A stretch of DNA of 64,000 bases from CBDDCX01 sp965226925 (GTDB lineage: Bacteria; Gemmatimonadota; Gemmatimonadetes; Longimicrobiales; Gaopeijiaceae), in contig CBDDEN010000010.1 of the NCBI GenBank assembly GCA_965226925.1, forward strand, positions 1-64,000, written 5' to 3'. A program made the position numbers and the translations under genes. The notes below the pieces were generated by a model, which saw only the letters and a list, made by a program, of their open reading frames with translations, made no database searches and was not told the origin of the DNA. Positions 35,260-43,870 of the stretch are shown here, piece after piece; within the stretch, counting starts at the first letter, position 1; each line of letters opens with the position of its first letter.

Positions 35260-35272
35260 CTGTTGAAGAAGT
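35260..35272. repeat. 13-bp direct repeat, left copy (flanks rsmI)
   Basis: CTGTTGAAGAAGT here is repeated exactly at 36188-36200, on the other side of rsmI. It resembles the ends of some insertion sequences, but no transposase lies between the copies. Confidence 0.4.
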
Positions 35273-35290
35273 CGTTACGCACCGCACCGC

Positions 35291-36160
35291 TCAATTCGAT
35301 TCCTCTTCGACCACGGTGTCGTCGTCGCTCGGAAGTGAATGGACGATCTCGTATGCCATGTTCTTCGCAATCTTGAGTCGTACTGACACCTCACGTGCCG
35401 CTCGGCTGGGCGTAAGTCCTTCGGCCAGAAGCGCTTCAGCCAGAACTCGTGCGGCCACCACGTCGACCCTCGCCGCCGACTCTTCTTCCGCCCTGGGCGA
35501 CACCACCACGGTAACCTCACCCCGGGCCGGTCGCTCGCGATAGTAGCGGGCGGCCTCTCCCATTGTTCCCCGAAAGAACTCCTCATGAATCTTGGTCATC
35601 TCCCTGGCCACAACAACCTGACGCTCCTCCCCCGCAAGCTCTCCGAGATCGCTCAGGAGAGCCCCGAGACGCTCCGGTGACTCGAACACGACCGAAGTCT
35701 CCTGCGCACCGACGATGCGCTCGAGCAGCTCGCTCCGGAGTGCCTTCCTGCGTGGCACGAAGCCGTGGAATGTAAAGGGCACCGTCGGGAACCCGGAACC
35801 GACCAGGGCGGTCAGGATCGCCGAAGGTCCCGGAACGGGGACGACGTCGTGCCCGGCCTCCACCGCCGCCCGCACCAATCGCTCTCCGGGATCCGAGACC
35901 AGCGGAGTACCGGCATCGGAAACCAGCGCGAGCCGCTGCCCGGAATCCAGACGGCCCACGATACTCTCCACCCGTGAGGCTTCGTTGTGCTCATGTAGGG
36001 ACGTGAGCGGCGCCCGAAGCTTGAAGTGGTCCATCAGGATCTTCGTGCGCCGTGTATCCTCGGCCAGGACTCCGTCCACCGCACCCAAGACCTCGATGGC
36101 CCTTCCCGACGTATCCGAGAGGTTGCCGATGGGAGTGGACACGATGTACAGAGTACTCAT
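35291..36160 (-). CDS. rsmI: 16S rRNA (cytidine(1402)-2'-O)-methyltransferase
   Basis: Adds a 2'-O-methyl group to C1402 of 16S rRNA with SAM. The tetrapyrrole-methylase fold shows LYIVSTPIGNLSD at the start, LAEDTRRTKILMDHF, LVSDAGTPLVSDPG, VPVPGPSAILTALVGSGFP and VFESPERLGALLSDL; the C-terminal RsmI HTH region is LAEGLTPSRAAREVS. Length 289 is normal and the frame is intact. Confidence 0.95.
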   Translation of the reverse strand: MSTLYIVSTPIGNLSDTSGRAIEVLGAVDGVLAEDTRRTKILMDHFKLRAPLTSLHEHNEASRVESIVGRLDSGQRLALVSDAGTPLVSDPGERLVRAAVEAGHDVVPVPGPSAILTALVGSGFPTVPFTFHGFVPRRKALRSELLERIVGAQETSVVFESPERLGALLSDLGELAGEERQVVVAREMTKIHEEFFRGTMGEAARYYRERPARGEVTVVVSPRAEEESAARVDVVAARVLAEALLAEGLTPSRAAREVSVRLKIAKNMAYEIVHSLPSDDDTVVEEESN

Positions 36161-36187
36161 GGGAAGCAGTATAGCACGCTTAGAAGG

Positions 36188-36200
36188 CTGTTGAAGAAGT
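36188..36200. repeat. 13-bp direct repeat, right copy (flanks rsmI)
   Basis: Exact second copy of CTGTTGAAGAAGT found at 35260-35272, directly next to the trxA terminator hairpin. Confidence 0.4.
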
Positions 36201-36205
36201 AAACA

Positions 36206-36247
36206 GAACGAGCGGCCCGGGACTCACACCCCCCGTGCCGCTCGTTC
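36206..36247 (-). terminator. Terminator hairpin after trxA
   Basis: A perfect 11-bp inverted repeat (GAACGAGCGGC at 36206-36216, GCCGCTCGTTC at 36237-36247) encloses a 20-nt GC-rich loop and, on the minus strand, is followed by TGTTTACTTCTT. It lies about 80 nt past the trxA stop. Confidence 0.6.
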
Positions 36248-36325
36248 CACCCGAGTCCACGTCAGCGGACGTCGGTGCCTCTCTCAGACTGCGCCCCCCC
36301 CTGAAGATAGGGATCCGCGGCGACC

Positions 36326-36661
36326 CTATATGTGTTCCTTGACCTTCGCCTCCAGGGTGGGGCGCGGGACCGCACCCACCACCGTGTCGACGTGCTCTCC
36401 ATCCTTGAAGAAGAGGATGCTCGGAATGGAGCGCACGGCAAACTTGACCGTCACCTGTGGGTTGGCGTCCACGTCGAGTTTCCCCACCGTCAGCCCCTGA
36501 TCGCTGTACTCCTCGGCCAGCTCCTCCACGATGGGCGCTACCATTCGGCAGGGACCGCACCACTCGGCCCAGAAGTCCACCATGGTGAGACCACTACCCG
36601 CTTCGATGGTCTCGGCGAAGTTCTGGTCCGTGATTACAACGACCTTCCCGTTGTCACTCAT
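36326..36661 (-). CDS. trxA: Thioredoxin
   Basis: A cytoplasmic dithiol reductant. The 111-residue protein has the active site DFWAEWCGPCRMVAP at about residues 29-43, the cis-Pro in VRSIPSILFFKDGE and LDVDANPQ. No signal peptide. It is divergent from mce, sharing a 75-bp upstream region that should contain both promoters, and is followed by a hairpin terminator. Confidence 0.96.
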   Translation of the reverse strand: MSDNGKVVVITDQNFAETIEAGSGLTMVDFWAEWCGPCRMVAPIVEELAEEYSDQGLTVGKLDVDANPQVTVKFAVRSIPSILFFKDGEHVDTVVGAVPRPTLEAKVKEHI

Positions 36662-36736
36662 CTAGTTCTCTCCTTGTACCTTCATGAGACCGGCCATACG
36701 ATCCGGTCCAGGCTATAGGCTCAATCCGATCCGATC

Positions 36737-37132
36737 ATGAACGGTTATCCGCTCGATCACATCGCCATCGCGGTCAGATCCATCCGTGAATCGGCGGCGA
36801 CCTTCGAACCCGTCACCGGGTGCGCTTGTTCCCCCCTCGAAGAGCTGCCGGCACAGGGCGTCAACGTTGCCTTTCTAGGCGCCCTCGAACTCATCGAACC
36901 CCTGTCCGCGGACAGTAGCGTCGCCCGCTTCATCGAGCGAAAAGGACCCGGCCTCCATCACATAGCCTATCGGGTCCCCGACATACGAACGGCCCTCGCA
37001 GAGCTGAAGACGCGAGGGTTCCAACCGATCGATGAGGAGCCTCGCGCGGGAGCGCGCGGGGACCAGGTTGCGTTCCTTCACCCGAAGACGACGGGCGGCG
37101 TGCTGATCGAGCTGGTCGAGGCCGGCGGGTAG
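36737..37132 (+). CDS. mce: Methylmalonyl-CoA epimerase
   Basis: A VOC-fold enzyme that interconverts (R)- and (S)-methylmalonyl-CoA on the way from propionyl-CoA to succinyl-CoA. The 131 residues include PLDHIAIAVRSI (metal His), NVAFLGALELIEPLSADSSV, RKGPGLHHIAYRVPDI (second His) and GGVLIELVEA with the metal Glu. It is one of the few plus-strand genes here; methylmalonyl-CoA mutase is not in the window. Confidence 0.93.
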   Translation: MNGYPLDHIAIAVRSIRESAATFEPVTGCACSPLEELPAQGVNVAFLGALELIEPLSADSSVARFIERKGPGLHHIAYRVPDIRTALAELKTRGFQPIDEEPRAGARGDQVAFLHPKTTGGVLIELVEAGG

Positions 37133-37159
37133 GACACGGCGAACGCCGCACATAGCTTG

Positions 37160-37657
37160 CTAGGAGCCCGTGATTTTCTCCAATTCGATGAGCTGGATTA
37201 GCCACCGATCTCCGGACGCGAGTACTACGGTGAAGCCCACGTTCGACACATCCCGCCCTCTGCCGAACGACATGTCGACTCCGATCCGCGTGGTCGCGAC
37301 TTGCATGCCTGCTACCGTGCGTTCGGAGGCGATCCGATAGTCTTGGTGCCGAAGGATTCCCGCGATGGCGTCCATGCGGAGTTCCACGTCGCTCCATTTG
37401 ACGCAGGAGTCGCCGCCGAAGGCGGCCCCGATCTTTTTCCAGAAGCACCCGAAGGAGCTCCCGGTATCCGCCATGGGGCCGTCTTTGGTCCCGAACAGAC
37501 GTGCCATCGCCGGCAAGTCGCGTGTGTTAGCGGCCTGGAGGAAGCTCTCGACCGAAAGCGACGGAGCCACGGCCGCCATCGGGTTCCTGGAGACCGAGCT
37601 GCTCGCACAGCCCGTCGAGACTACGAGTAGGAGCAGAGCTATAGCAGGACGCTTCAC
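37160..37657 (-). CDS. Lipoprotein of unknown function (possible NTF2/SnoaL-like fold)
   Basis: The 165-residue product has a lipoprotein signal (PAIALLLLVVSTGC). The mature part begins SVESFLQAANTRDLPAMARL, a pattern seen in NTF2-like proteins, and ends in a beta strand VLASGDRWLIQLIELEKI. Two Cys (GCFWKK, DSCVKW) could pair. No family assigned. It converges with mce, and an IS5 element has landed 54 bp upstream, probably in its promoter region. Confidence 0.6.
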   Translation of the reverse strand: MKRPAIALLLLVVSTGCASSSVSRNPMAAVAPSLSVESFLQAANTRDLPAMARLFGTKDGPMADTGSSFGCFWKKIGAAFGGDSCVKWSDVELRMDAIAGILRHQDYRIASERTVAGMQVATTRIGVDMSFGRGRDVSNVGFTVVLASGDRWLIQLIELEKITGS

Positions 37658-37710
37658 GTGGGACTCCGTCTTTGTAGAGAGCCGTATCGGGCCGGGCGAC
37701 CTCGGCCTCT

Positions 37711-38913
37711 AGGGAGGGTCTGAACAACCCCCATCTTGGGAGGAACGCGATCGGTTGCGGTTCGAAGATCCGGTTCGAAGACCTATCGGAGCGATGAAGT
37801 GCTGGCTGGCGCGCCGGAGAAACGGTCCGAACCGTCAGGAAGTCGCTTCGATGTGTCCGGCTCCCGCCCTCGGGCGGTCCATGGGCCGCGCGTTATCCGG
37901 TCGCGTAGCGGCCAGCGATGAGCAGATTCGAGAACCCGAGCAGCAACGCGATGCGCTGCGTGTTCTTCGCCAGTCCCCGGTAGCGCACCTTACCGTACCC
38001 GAAGCGCCGCTTCACATACAAGAACGGATGCTCCACCTTCGCCCGCACCGATGCCTTGCGCTTCTCGGCCGCCGCCTCGGCGCCGTCCCGATCGAGCAGG
38101 CGACGCTTGCCCGGCTTCATCGCCACCTGCCAGGCGACGTCGCAACCCCTGTTCTCCGGGCGCTTGTCCACACCCTGGTAGCCCGCGTCGCCCCATGCCT
38201 CCGTCTCGTCACCATGCAGCAGCACGCACGCCTGCGTCACGTCCGCCGCGTTGGCGGCCGTCGTCGCCAAGCTGTGCGCCAGACCCGATTCGGCGTCCAC
38301 CCCGATATGCGCCTTCATCCCGAAGTACCACTGGTTTCCCTTCTTCGTCTGGTGCATCTCCGGATCCCGTTCTCCCCTGCGGTTCTTCGTCGACGACGGC
38401 GCGTCAATGATGCTCGCATCCACGATCGTCCCCGTCTTCAACCGATGCCCGAGAGACGCCAGATGCGTATTGATCTCCTCGAACAACCCCATCCCCAAGC
38501 CCTGCGTCTCCAGCAGGTGACGGAAGTTCAGGATCGTCGTCTCGTCCGGCAAAGAACCGCTCAGGCGCAGACCCGCAAAGCGGCGCACTGACTCCACCTC
38601 GTAGAGCAGATCCTCCATGCCCGGATCGCTCACGTTGTAGAACAGCTGCACACAATGAACCCGCAGCATCACCCCAAGCGGATAGGGGCGGCGGCCACGG
38701 CCAGCCTTCGGATAGAACGGCTCGATCCGATCCTCCAGCTGTTGCCAGGGAATCAGCCCCTCCATCTTCTCCAGGAAAATCTCCCGGCGCGTCCGCCGCT
38801 TCTTCGAATCGTACTCCAGCTCCGCGAAAGTCATCTGAAGCTCCATGGCCCGCTCACAACTCCCCGGTCGTTTCATACCATGAAACTACACCCGTCTTGT
38901 TCAGAGTTTCCCT
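37711..38913 (-). mobile_element. IS5-family insertion sequence with terminal inverted repeats
   Basis: The ends are imperfect inverted repeats: AGGGAGGGTCTGAACAA at 37711-37727 and the reverse complement of 38897-38913 (AGGGAAACTCTGAACAA), 14 of 17 matching. The element is about 1.2 kb and contains one intact transposase gene. A target duplication could not be identified with confidence. It sits between the clpB end and a lipoprotein promoter and interrupts no visible gene. Confidence 0.8.
37893..38876 (-). CDS. IS5-family transposase
   Basis: The 327-residue protein has the IS5 N-terminal domain (TFAELEYDSKKRRTRREIFL, RIEPFYPKAGRGRRPYPLGV, FAGLRLSGSLPDETTILNFR) and the DDE_Tnp_1 core. Its catalytic Asp lies in TGTIVDASIIDAPS, the second Asp in WGDAGYQGVDKRPE and Glu in VRAKVEHPFLYVKRRFGYGK, with the typical RYRGLAKNTQRI after it. 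The frame is intact and inverted repeats are present, so it may still be active. Confidence 0.95.
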   Translation of the reverse strand: MKRPGSCERAMELQMTFAELEYDSKKRRTRREIFLEKMEGLIPWQQLEDRIEPFYPKAGRGRRPYPLGVMLRVHCVQLFYNVSDPGMEDLLYEVESVRRFAGLRLSGSLPDETTILNFRHLLETQGLGMGLFEEINTHLASLGHRLKTGTIVDASIIDAPSSTKNRRGERDPEMHQTKKGNQWYFGMKAHIGVDAESGLAHSLATTAANAADVTQACVLLHGDETEAWGDAGYQGVDKRPENRGCDVAWQVAMKPGKRRLLDRDGAEAAAEKRKASVRAKVEHPFLYVKRRFGYGKVRYRGLAKNTQRIALLLGFSNLLIAGRYATG

Positions 38914-38954
38914 GGTTTACCCGGCACGTCAATACCGTCAACACGTCTACGACG

Positions 38955-41582
38955 TCAGGCCGTCTGCCGAGAGCCCCCCGGCACGACCTCTCCAGGAGAA
39001 TGGAACACCAGGCTTCCGCCTGCGTCCGCCAGGGAAACCGTAATGGTGGAGCCGGTCGGCACGTCTTCGTCCAGTAGGTACATCGCCAGGGGATCTTGCA
39101 CCTCTCGCTGAATGGACCGCTTCAGCGGCCGAGCTCCGAACGCCGGATCGTACCCCTCCCTGGCCAAGAAGTCCTTGGCCTCATCGGTCACCACCAGCAC
39201 CACGCCCAACTCGGCAGCCAGGCCTTCGACACGGCGGAGCTGCAGATCGACGATGGAGCGGAGATCGCGCTCCGTCAGAGGCTTATACACGACCACGTCG
39301 TCCACTCGGTTGAGGAACTCGGGACGGAAGTGGCCCCGAAGGACCTCGGTCACGGCCGACTCCGTGGCCTCCCAGTCGTCGGCCTGCACTCCCTCGAGGA
39401 TCATCTGGCTACCCAGGTTCGAGGTCATGATGATGACCGTGTTGCGGAAATCCACGGTGCGACCCTGTGAATCGGTGAGACGTCCGTCGTCGAGAATCTG
39501 GAGCAGGACGTTGAAGACCTCGGGATGGGCCTTCTCGATTTCATCGAAGAGGATGACCGCATGCGGCCTGCGACGGATCGCTTCCGTAAGCTGACCTCCC
39601 TCCTCGAAGCCGACGTAGCCCGGAGGGGCCCCGATGAGCCGGGCCACGGCGTGCTTCTCCATGTACTCCGACATGTCCAGCCGGACCATGGCCCGATCGT
39701 CGTCGAACAGGAACTCGGCGAGAGTGCGTGCGGTTTCGGTCTTCCCGACGCCCGTCGGTCCGAGGAAGATGAAGGATCCGAGCGGCCGGTCGGGATCCTG
39801 AAGGCCCGTACGGGCCCTGCGGACCGCGTTGGAGACCGCCGTGAGGGCTTCGGTCTGACCGATCACCCTGTCGCCGAGAAGATCCTCCAGGTGACGGAGT
39901 CTCTCCCTCTCGGTTTCCATGAGCCTGGAGACCGGAATGCCCGTCCACTCCGAAACGACGTGTGCGATATCGTCCGCGTCCACGTCCTCCTTCAGGTACT
40001 TGCCCTCACCCTGTAGCTCGGCCAGGCGCGCTTCGGCAACGTCGATCGCTTGCGCGGTCCCGGGTATCTCCGAGTACTGGACCTCGGCCGCCCGCTCGAG
40101 ATCACCCGTGCGCGTGGCCCGCTCGGCTTCCGTACGAAGCTCGTCCAGCTTTTCCTTGAGGCTCCGCAAGCGCTGAATCGCCTCCTTCTCCGACTGCCAT
40201 CGGGCCTTCATTCCGGCACTGCGCTCCTTCAGGTCGGACAAGTCGGCCTCGATGCCGTCCAGGCGCTCCTTGGCGCTCCCCTCCGTTTCGCCCTCCAGGG
40301 CCTTCTTCTCGATCTCGAGCTGTATGATGCGTCGCTCTACTTCATCGATTTCCTGCGGCATCGAGTCGATCTCGATCCGGAGTCGGCTCCCGGCCTCGTC
40401 GACGAGGTCGATGGCCTTGTCTGGAAGGAACCTGCCACCGATGTAGCGGTCCGACAGCTTAGCCGCGGCCACGATGGCATCGTCGGTGATCCGTACCCCG
40501 TGGTGAACCTCGTAGCGCTCCTTGAGCCCCCTCAGGATCGCCACCGTGTCCTCGACGGACGGAGGAGCCACGAACACGGGCTGAAAGCGACGCTCCAGGG
40601 CCGGGTCCTTCTCGACGTGCTTGCGATATTCACCGAGGGTGGTCGCTCCGACCACCCGCAGCTCTCCCCGGGCCAGCGCCGGCTTGAGCATGTTCCCCGC
40701 GTCCACCGCCCCTTCCGCGGCCCCCGCTCCCACAATGGTATGGATCTCGTCTATGAAGATGACGAACCGTCCCTCGCCCTCGATGATCTCCTTCAGCACC
40801 GCCTTCATTCTCTCCTCGAACTCGCCCCGGTACTTGGCCCCGGCGAGCATGGCGGAAATATCGAGCGCGAGCAGCCGTTTATCGGCCAGGGAGGTGGGTA
40901 CGTCGCCTTCGACGATACGCTGAGCCAGACCTTCGGCGATGGCCGTCTTCCCTACGCCGGGTTCTCCAATCAAAACCGGGTTGTTCTTCGTGCGCCTGGC
41001 CAGGACTTGCATGACCCGCCGGATCTCCTCGTCTCGTCCGATGACGGGGTCGAGACGTCCCTCACGGGCGAGCGCCGTCAGATCCCTGCTATACCGTTCC
41101 AGGGCCTGGTACTTGTCCTCGGGATTCTGATCGGTCACCCGGTGGGAACCCCTCACCGAGGCCAGCGCCTCGAGGACGTGTTCTCGTGTAGCGCCGACAT
41201 CCCTCAGAATGCGCCCCGCGTCGCTCCTCTCCTCGGTCAGTCCGAGGAGAAAGTGCTCGGTCGATACGTATTCGTCTCCCAGCGCACGAGCCTGAGCGTC
41301 GGCGGCGTCCAACGTGCGGTTGAGGTCCTTGGCCAGACTCGGATCCGCCCCGCCGGTGACTCGCGGGCGAGCCTCCAACACCTCGGTCACCCGCTCCCGC
41401 ACGAGCGGCACCGGAGCGCCCAACTTGAGGAGGACGGGGGTGACGATCCCTTCCTCCTGGCTGAGCAGCGCCTCAAGGAGATGGACTCCCTCGATTTCGG
41501 GAGCGTTCAGGCGACGCGCCTCGGTGATCGCCTTTTGAAGCGCCGCGCCGGCCATGACCGTCAGTCTATCTAAGCTGAGCAT
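38955..41582 (-). CDS. clpB: ATP-dependent chaperone ClpB (disaggregase)
   Basis: Dissolves protein aggregates with DnaK. The 875-residue protein has two Clp-N repeats (about 1-145), NBD1 with GEPGVGKT (206-213), the ClpB-specific middle coiled coil (about 405-525), NBD2 with FLGPTGVGKTETARTLAEF and the C-terminal D2-small domain (DPAFGARPLKRSIQREVQDP). The M domain and lack of an IGF/L loop separate it from ClpA and ClpC. A 15-bp palindrome lies 25 bp upstream of its start. Confidence 0.97.
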   Translation of the reverse strand: MLSLDRLTVMAGAALQKAITEARRLNAPEIEGVHLLEALLSQEEGIVTPVLLKLGAPVPLVRERVTEVLEARPRVTGGADPSLAKDLNRTLDAADAQARALGDEYVSTEHFLLGLTEERSDAGRILRDVGATREHVLEALASVRGSHRVTDQNPEDKYQALERYSRDLTALAREGRLDPVIGRDEEIRRVMQVLARRTKNNPVLIGEPGVGKTAIAEGLAQRIVEGDVPTSLADKRLLALDISAMLAGAKYRGEFEERMKAVLKEIIEGEGRFVIFIDEIHTIVGAGAAEGAVDAGNMLKPALARGELRVVGATTLGEYRKHVEKDPALERRFQPVFVAPPSVEDTVAILRGLKERYEVHHGVRITDDAIVAAAKLSDRYIGGRFLPDKAIDLVDEAGSRLRIEIDSMPQEIDEVERRIIQLEIEKKALEGETEGSAKERLDGIEADLSDLKERSAGMKARWQSEKEAIQRLRSLKEKLDELRTEAERATRTGDLERAAEVQYSEIPGTAQAIDVAEARLAELQGEGKYLKEDVDADDIAHVVSEWTGIPVSRLMETERERLRHLEDLLGDRVIGQTEALTAVSNAVRRARTGLQDPDRPLGSFIFLGPTGVGKTETARTLAEFLFDDDRAMVRLDMSEYMEKHAVARLIGAPPGYVGFEEGGQLTEAIRRRPHAVILFDEIEKAHPEVFNVLLQILDDGRLTDSQGRTVDFRNTVIIMTSNLGSQMILEGVQADDWEATESAVTEVLRGHFRPEFLNRVDDVVVYKPLTERDLRSIVDLQLRRVEGLAAELGVVLVVTDEAKDFLAREGYDPAFGARPLKRSIQREVQDPLAMYLLDEDVPTGSTITVSLADAGGSLVFHSPGEVVPGGSRQTA

Positions 41583-41606
41583 CCGAACCCTCTCTCCGGT
41601 TCATTT

Positions 41607-41621
41607 CTGCCATTTTGACAG
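41607..41621. promoter_or_regulatory. Candidate operator: 15-bp palindrome upstream of clpB
   Basis: CTGCCATTTTGACAG is an imperfect inverted repeat (CTG-CCA/TTG-CAG type arms) 25 bp before the clpB ATG, in a place where a stress regulator or RNA polymerase would bind. The match to any known heat-shock box is not certain. Confidence 0.35.
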
Positions 41622-41749
41622 GCCGGGGGCGCTCGCCACGTCTTTACGACGCACACATCAGCCAATCAGGCGGAAGAGCGGCACTCCCAACGGGTAACCA
41701 CTCAGTAGAAGGTTCAAGATCCGGGCCACGAAGCACCCCGATCGAGTCG

Positions 41750-43222
41750 TCAGGGTAGCCGCCCGCCCGTGACGCGCTTGACCAGGGTGCCGGCGTCCAG
41801 AACGTCGTCCAAAGCTCGCCGATTCAGATCGGCGAGCTTCTCGGCGCCGAGCGTCGACGGGTATCTCCGTGTGAACTCGCTGAAGGTCATGGTGGAAGGG
41901 AGCCGGACGATCTCCAGGCGTGCGGGCTCGACTCTCAGGACGCCCGGGTCGACCTCCGGTCGAAAGCTCCTCGCCGCGTTCACGACGTTCCTCTCGTGGC
42001 CCGGCCATCGAGACGCATTGGCGTAGCCCAGGATCCGGACGACGGCACCGCCATGCTCGACGAAGAGGACCCTGCCCCGATATCTCCCGTCGTCCGTCTG
42101 TGCCTCGAACGAGCCCTCGCGGGCCTCCAACCCGTTGACCGGGACGCGTCGCACGTCACCGACGTAGATCCCCTCTCGATTCATGAAGGCCGACATGGCG
42201 GCGTCCACGCCGCTCTGCCCCGACGCCAGCGTGAGCACGACGACGGCGGTCTCGTCCTCCGCCACCCCCACTACCTGAGACTTCTGGTTGGCCGTCTTCC
42301 AACCCACCGGGAAGTCGATGGCAAAGGCCATCTCCGGGTGCCGGAACAGACTGCCCTCGAAGAAGCCCTCGCGGGGGTTAGCGCCATAGATGAGTCCATC
42401 CAGACGACGCAGGTATTCGTCCCTTCCCGACTTGAATCCCGAGTAGTCTCGCCCGGAGCCGGCCACCAACTCGCGAATCCGTGCTTGACGGTTTTCGGGA
42501 TCGGGATGGGTGGACTGCCACTCGGGGAGCCTACCCCCACCCCCCGCCGCCAGCGCGAGCGCCTGGAACACACCCACCAGGGCGTTCGGATCATAGCCGG
42601 CTCGCGACATGTAGCGGACCCCGAGCTCGTCGGACTGCGTCTCGTATCCACGCCCGTACTTCAGGTTGAGAATCTGAAGCCCCGCCGAAAGTGCTCCCGC
42701 AGCGGAGGCGAAGTCGGACGACAACACCGACCCTACACCCAGCCCAAGCTGCTGAAGCTGTTGACGGCTGAGTTGGCTGGCCGAATGGCGCGCCGTGACG
42801 TGGCCGATCTCGTGCCCGAGCACACCCGCCAACTCGGCCTCAGAGCTCAAGCTCGCCAAGATCCCCCGCGTGATGAAGATGAAGCCCCCGGGGAGCGCGA
42901 AGGCATTCACGATAGGATCGTCCACGACCTTGAACGACCAGGGAAGCCGCGGACGCTCCGACTGGGCGGCGAGATCTTCACCCATGTCGCGGACGAACGT
43001 CTGGAGCTCCTCGGAGCCATACAGCCCATACGCCTCAGTGACCTGCCCATCCGCTTCCCGGCCCATTTCGATCTCTTCATTCTCGCTCATCAGCATGAAC
43101 TGGCGCCCACCCGTGGCGGGATTGACCGCGCAGGCCGCCGCCACCCACAGAAGGCTCACGAGCCAGGCTCGGAAGGGTGCTGCGAGCATTCCGTTGTGGA
43201 GACCTTCGAGAATTCTGTTCAT
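41750..43222 (-). CDS. M48 family metalloprotease lipoprotein (BepA/YfgC-like)
   Basis: A probable periplasmic zinc protease involved in outer-membrane protein quality control. ATG 43222 gives a lipoprotein signal (WLVSLLWVAAAC, Cys31). The zinc site is HEIGH at residues 137-141 with the third ligand in YETQSDELGVRYM. The C-terminal region (about 280-490) is not the TPR domain of BepA but a mixed domain (FAIDFPVGWKTANQKSQVVG) followed by a LysM-like end, FTRRYPSTLGAEKLADLN. It is divergent from the lipoprotein gene at 43387. Confidence 0.87.
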   Translation of the reverse strand: MNRILEGLHNGMLAAPFRAWLVSLLWVAAACAVNPATGGRQFMLMSENEEIEMGREADGQVTEAYGLYGSEELQTFVRDMGEDLAAQSERPRLPWSFKVVDDPIVNAFALPGGFIFITRGILASLSSEAELAGVLGHEIGHVTARHSASQLSRQQLQQLGLGVGSVLSSDFASAAGALSAGLQILNLKYGRGYETQSDELGVRYMSRAGYDPNALVGVFQALALAAGGGGRLPEWQSTHPDPENRQARIRELVAGSGRDYSGFKSGRDEYLRRLDGLIYGANPREGFFEGSLFRHPEMAFAIDFPVGWKTANQKSQVVGVAEDETAVVVLTLASGQSGVDAAMSAFMNREGIYVGDVRRVPVNGLEAREGSFEAQTDDGRYRGRVLFVEHGGAVVRILGYANASRWPGHERNVVNAARSFRPEVDPGVLRVEPARLEIVRLPSTMTFSEFTRRYPSTLGAEKLADLNRRALDDVLDAGTLVKRVTGGRLP

Positions 43223-43386
43223 CGGACCTCTTCCGCATCTCGTGACCGGGAACACGGGGATCGGACGCCGCGTCCGTCGTGTATGCCATTTCGATGGACG
43301 ATCATTCGAAAGATACTAGATTGTGGCCTCGGTCGAGGCCCACCCCTCGCCTCCACTTTTCCATCGCTCGGAGAGCCGAAGTCTAC

Positions 43387-43764
43387 ATGCCCCAATGGCC
43401 GCAGCGTGCCATCCACCCTTCCCGAACCGGCGTCATCTTCGGTGCCGTCTTCGTCGCCATGGCGTGCGCCGCGTGCACCGACGACGCACCGTCGGCGGTG
43501 CTCGACGTGATCGATCGGGAGACCTTCATCGACGTCTACGTAGATCTCAGGCATGTGGCGCTACACAAGACCTCCCGCAAGATCAACCCGACGGAAAGGG
43601 ACAGTGTGCTCACGCTGCACGACGTTACCGAGGAGGACCTTCGTCAGTTCCTCGATGTGTACCACACGGAGGCGGAGTACATGCGCGACGTCTGGAACGA
43701 CGTCGAAGCGCGTATCTCGCTGATGTTGCAAATGGCGAACGACGGAGCGGCGAGAGATGGCTGA
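43387..43764 (+). CDS. Small lipoprotein, DUF4296-like
   Basis: The 125-residue product has a signal peptide ending VFVAMACAAC, then DVIDRETFIDVYVDLRHVAL and EDLRQFLDVYHTEAEYMRDV, a helical pattern like the short DUF4296 lipoproteins of Bacteroidota. The assignment is tentative. It is transcribed divergently from the M48 protease across a 164-bp gap and converges with guaA. Confidence 0.55.
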   Translation: MPQWPQRAIHPSRTGVIFGAVFVAMACAACTDDAPSAVLDVIDRETFIDVYVDLRHVALHKTSRKINPTERDSVLTLHDVTEEDLRQFLDVYHTEAEYMRDVWNDVEARISLMLQMANDGAARDG

Positions 43765-43870
43765 GTTCCAGCGCAGCTGGTAACCATCCTCCCACGACCA
43801 CCATGGTGGAGGTGAGCCGGCTAATCGACCCCGACATGCTCATCGAGATCGAGGCCGATGCGGTGGTCGG

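Noticed and set aside
40050..41573. Long plus-strand open frame opposite clpB
   Set aside because: It mirrors the clpB codons exactly and shows no conserved motif.
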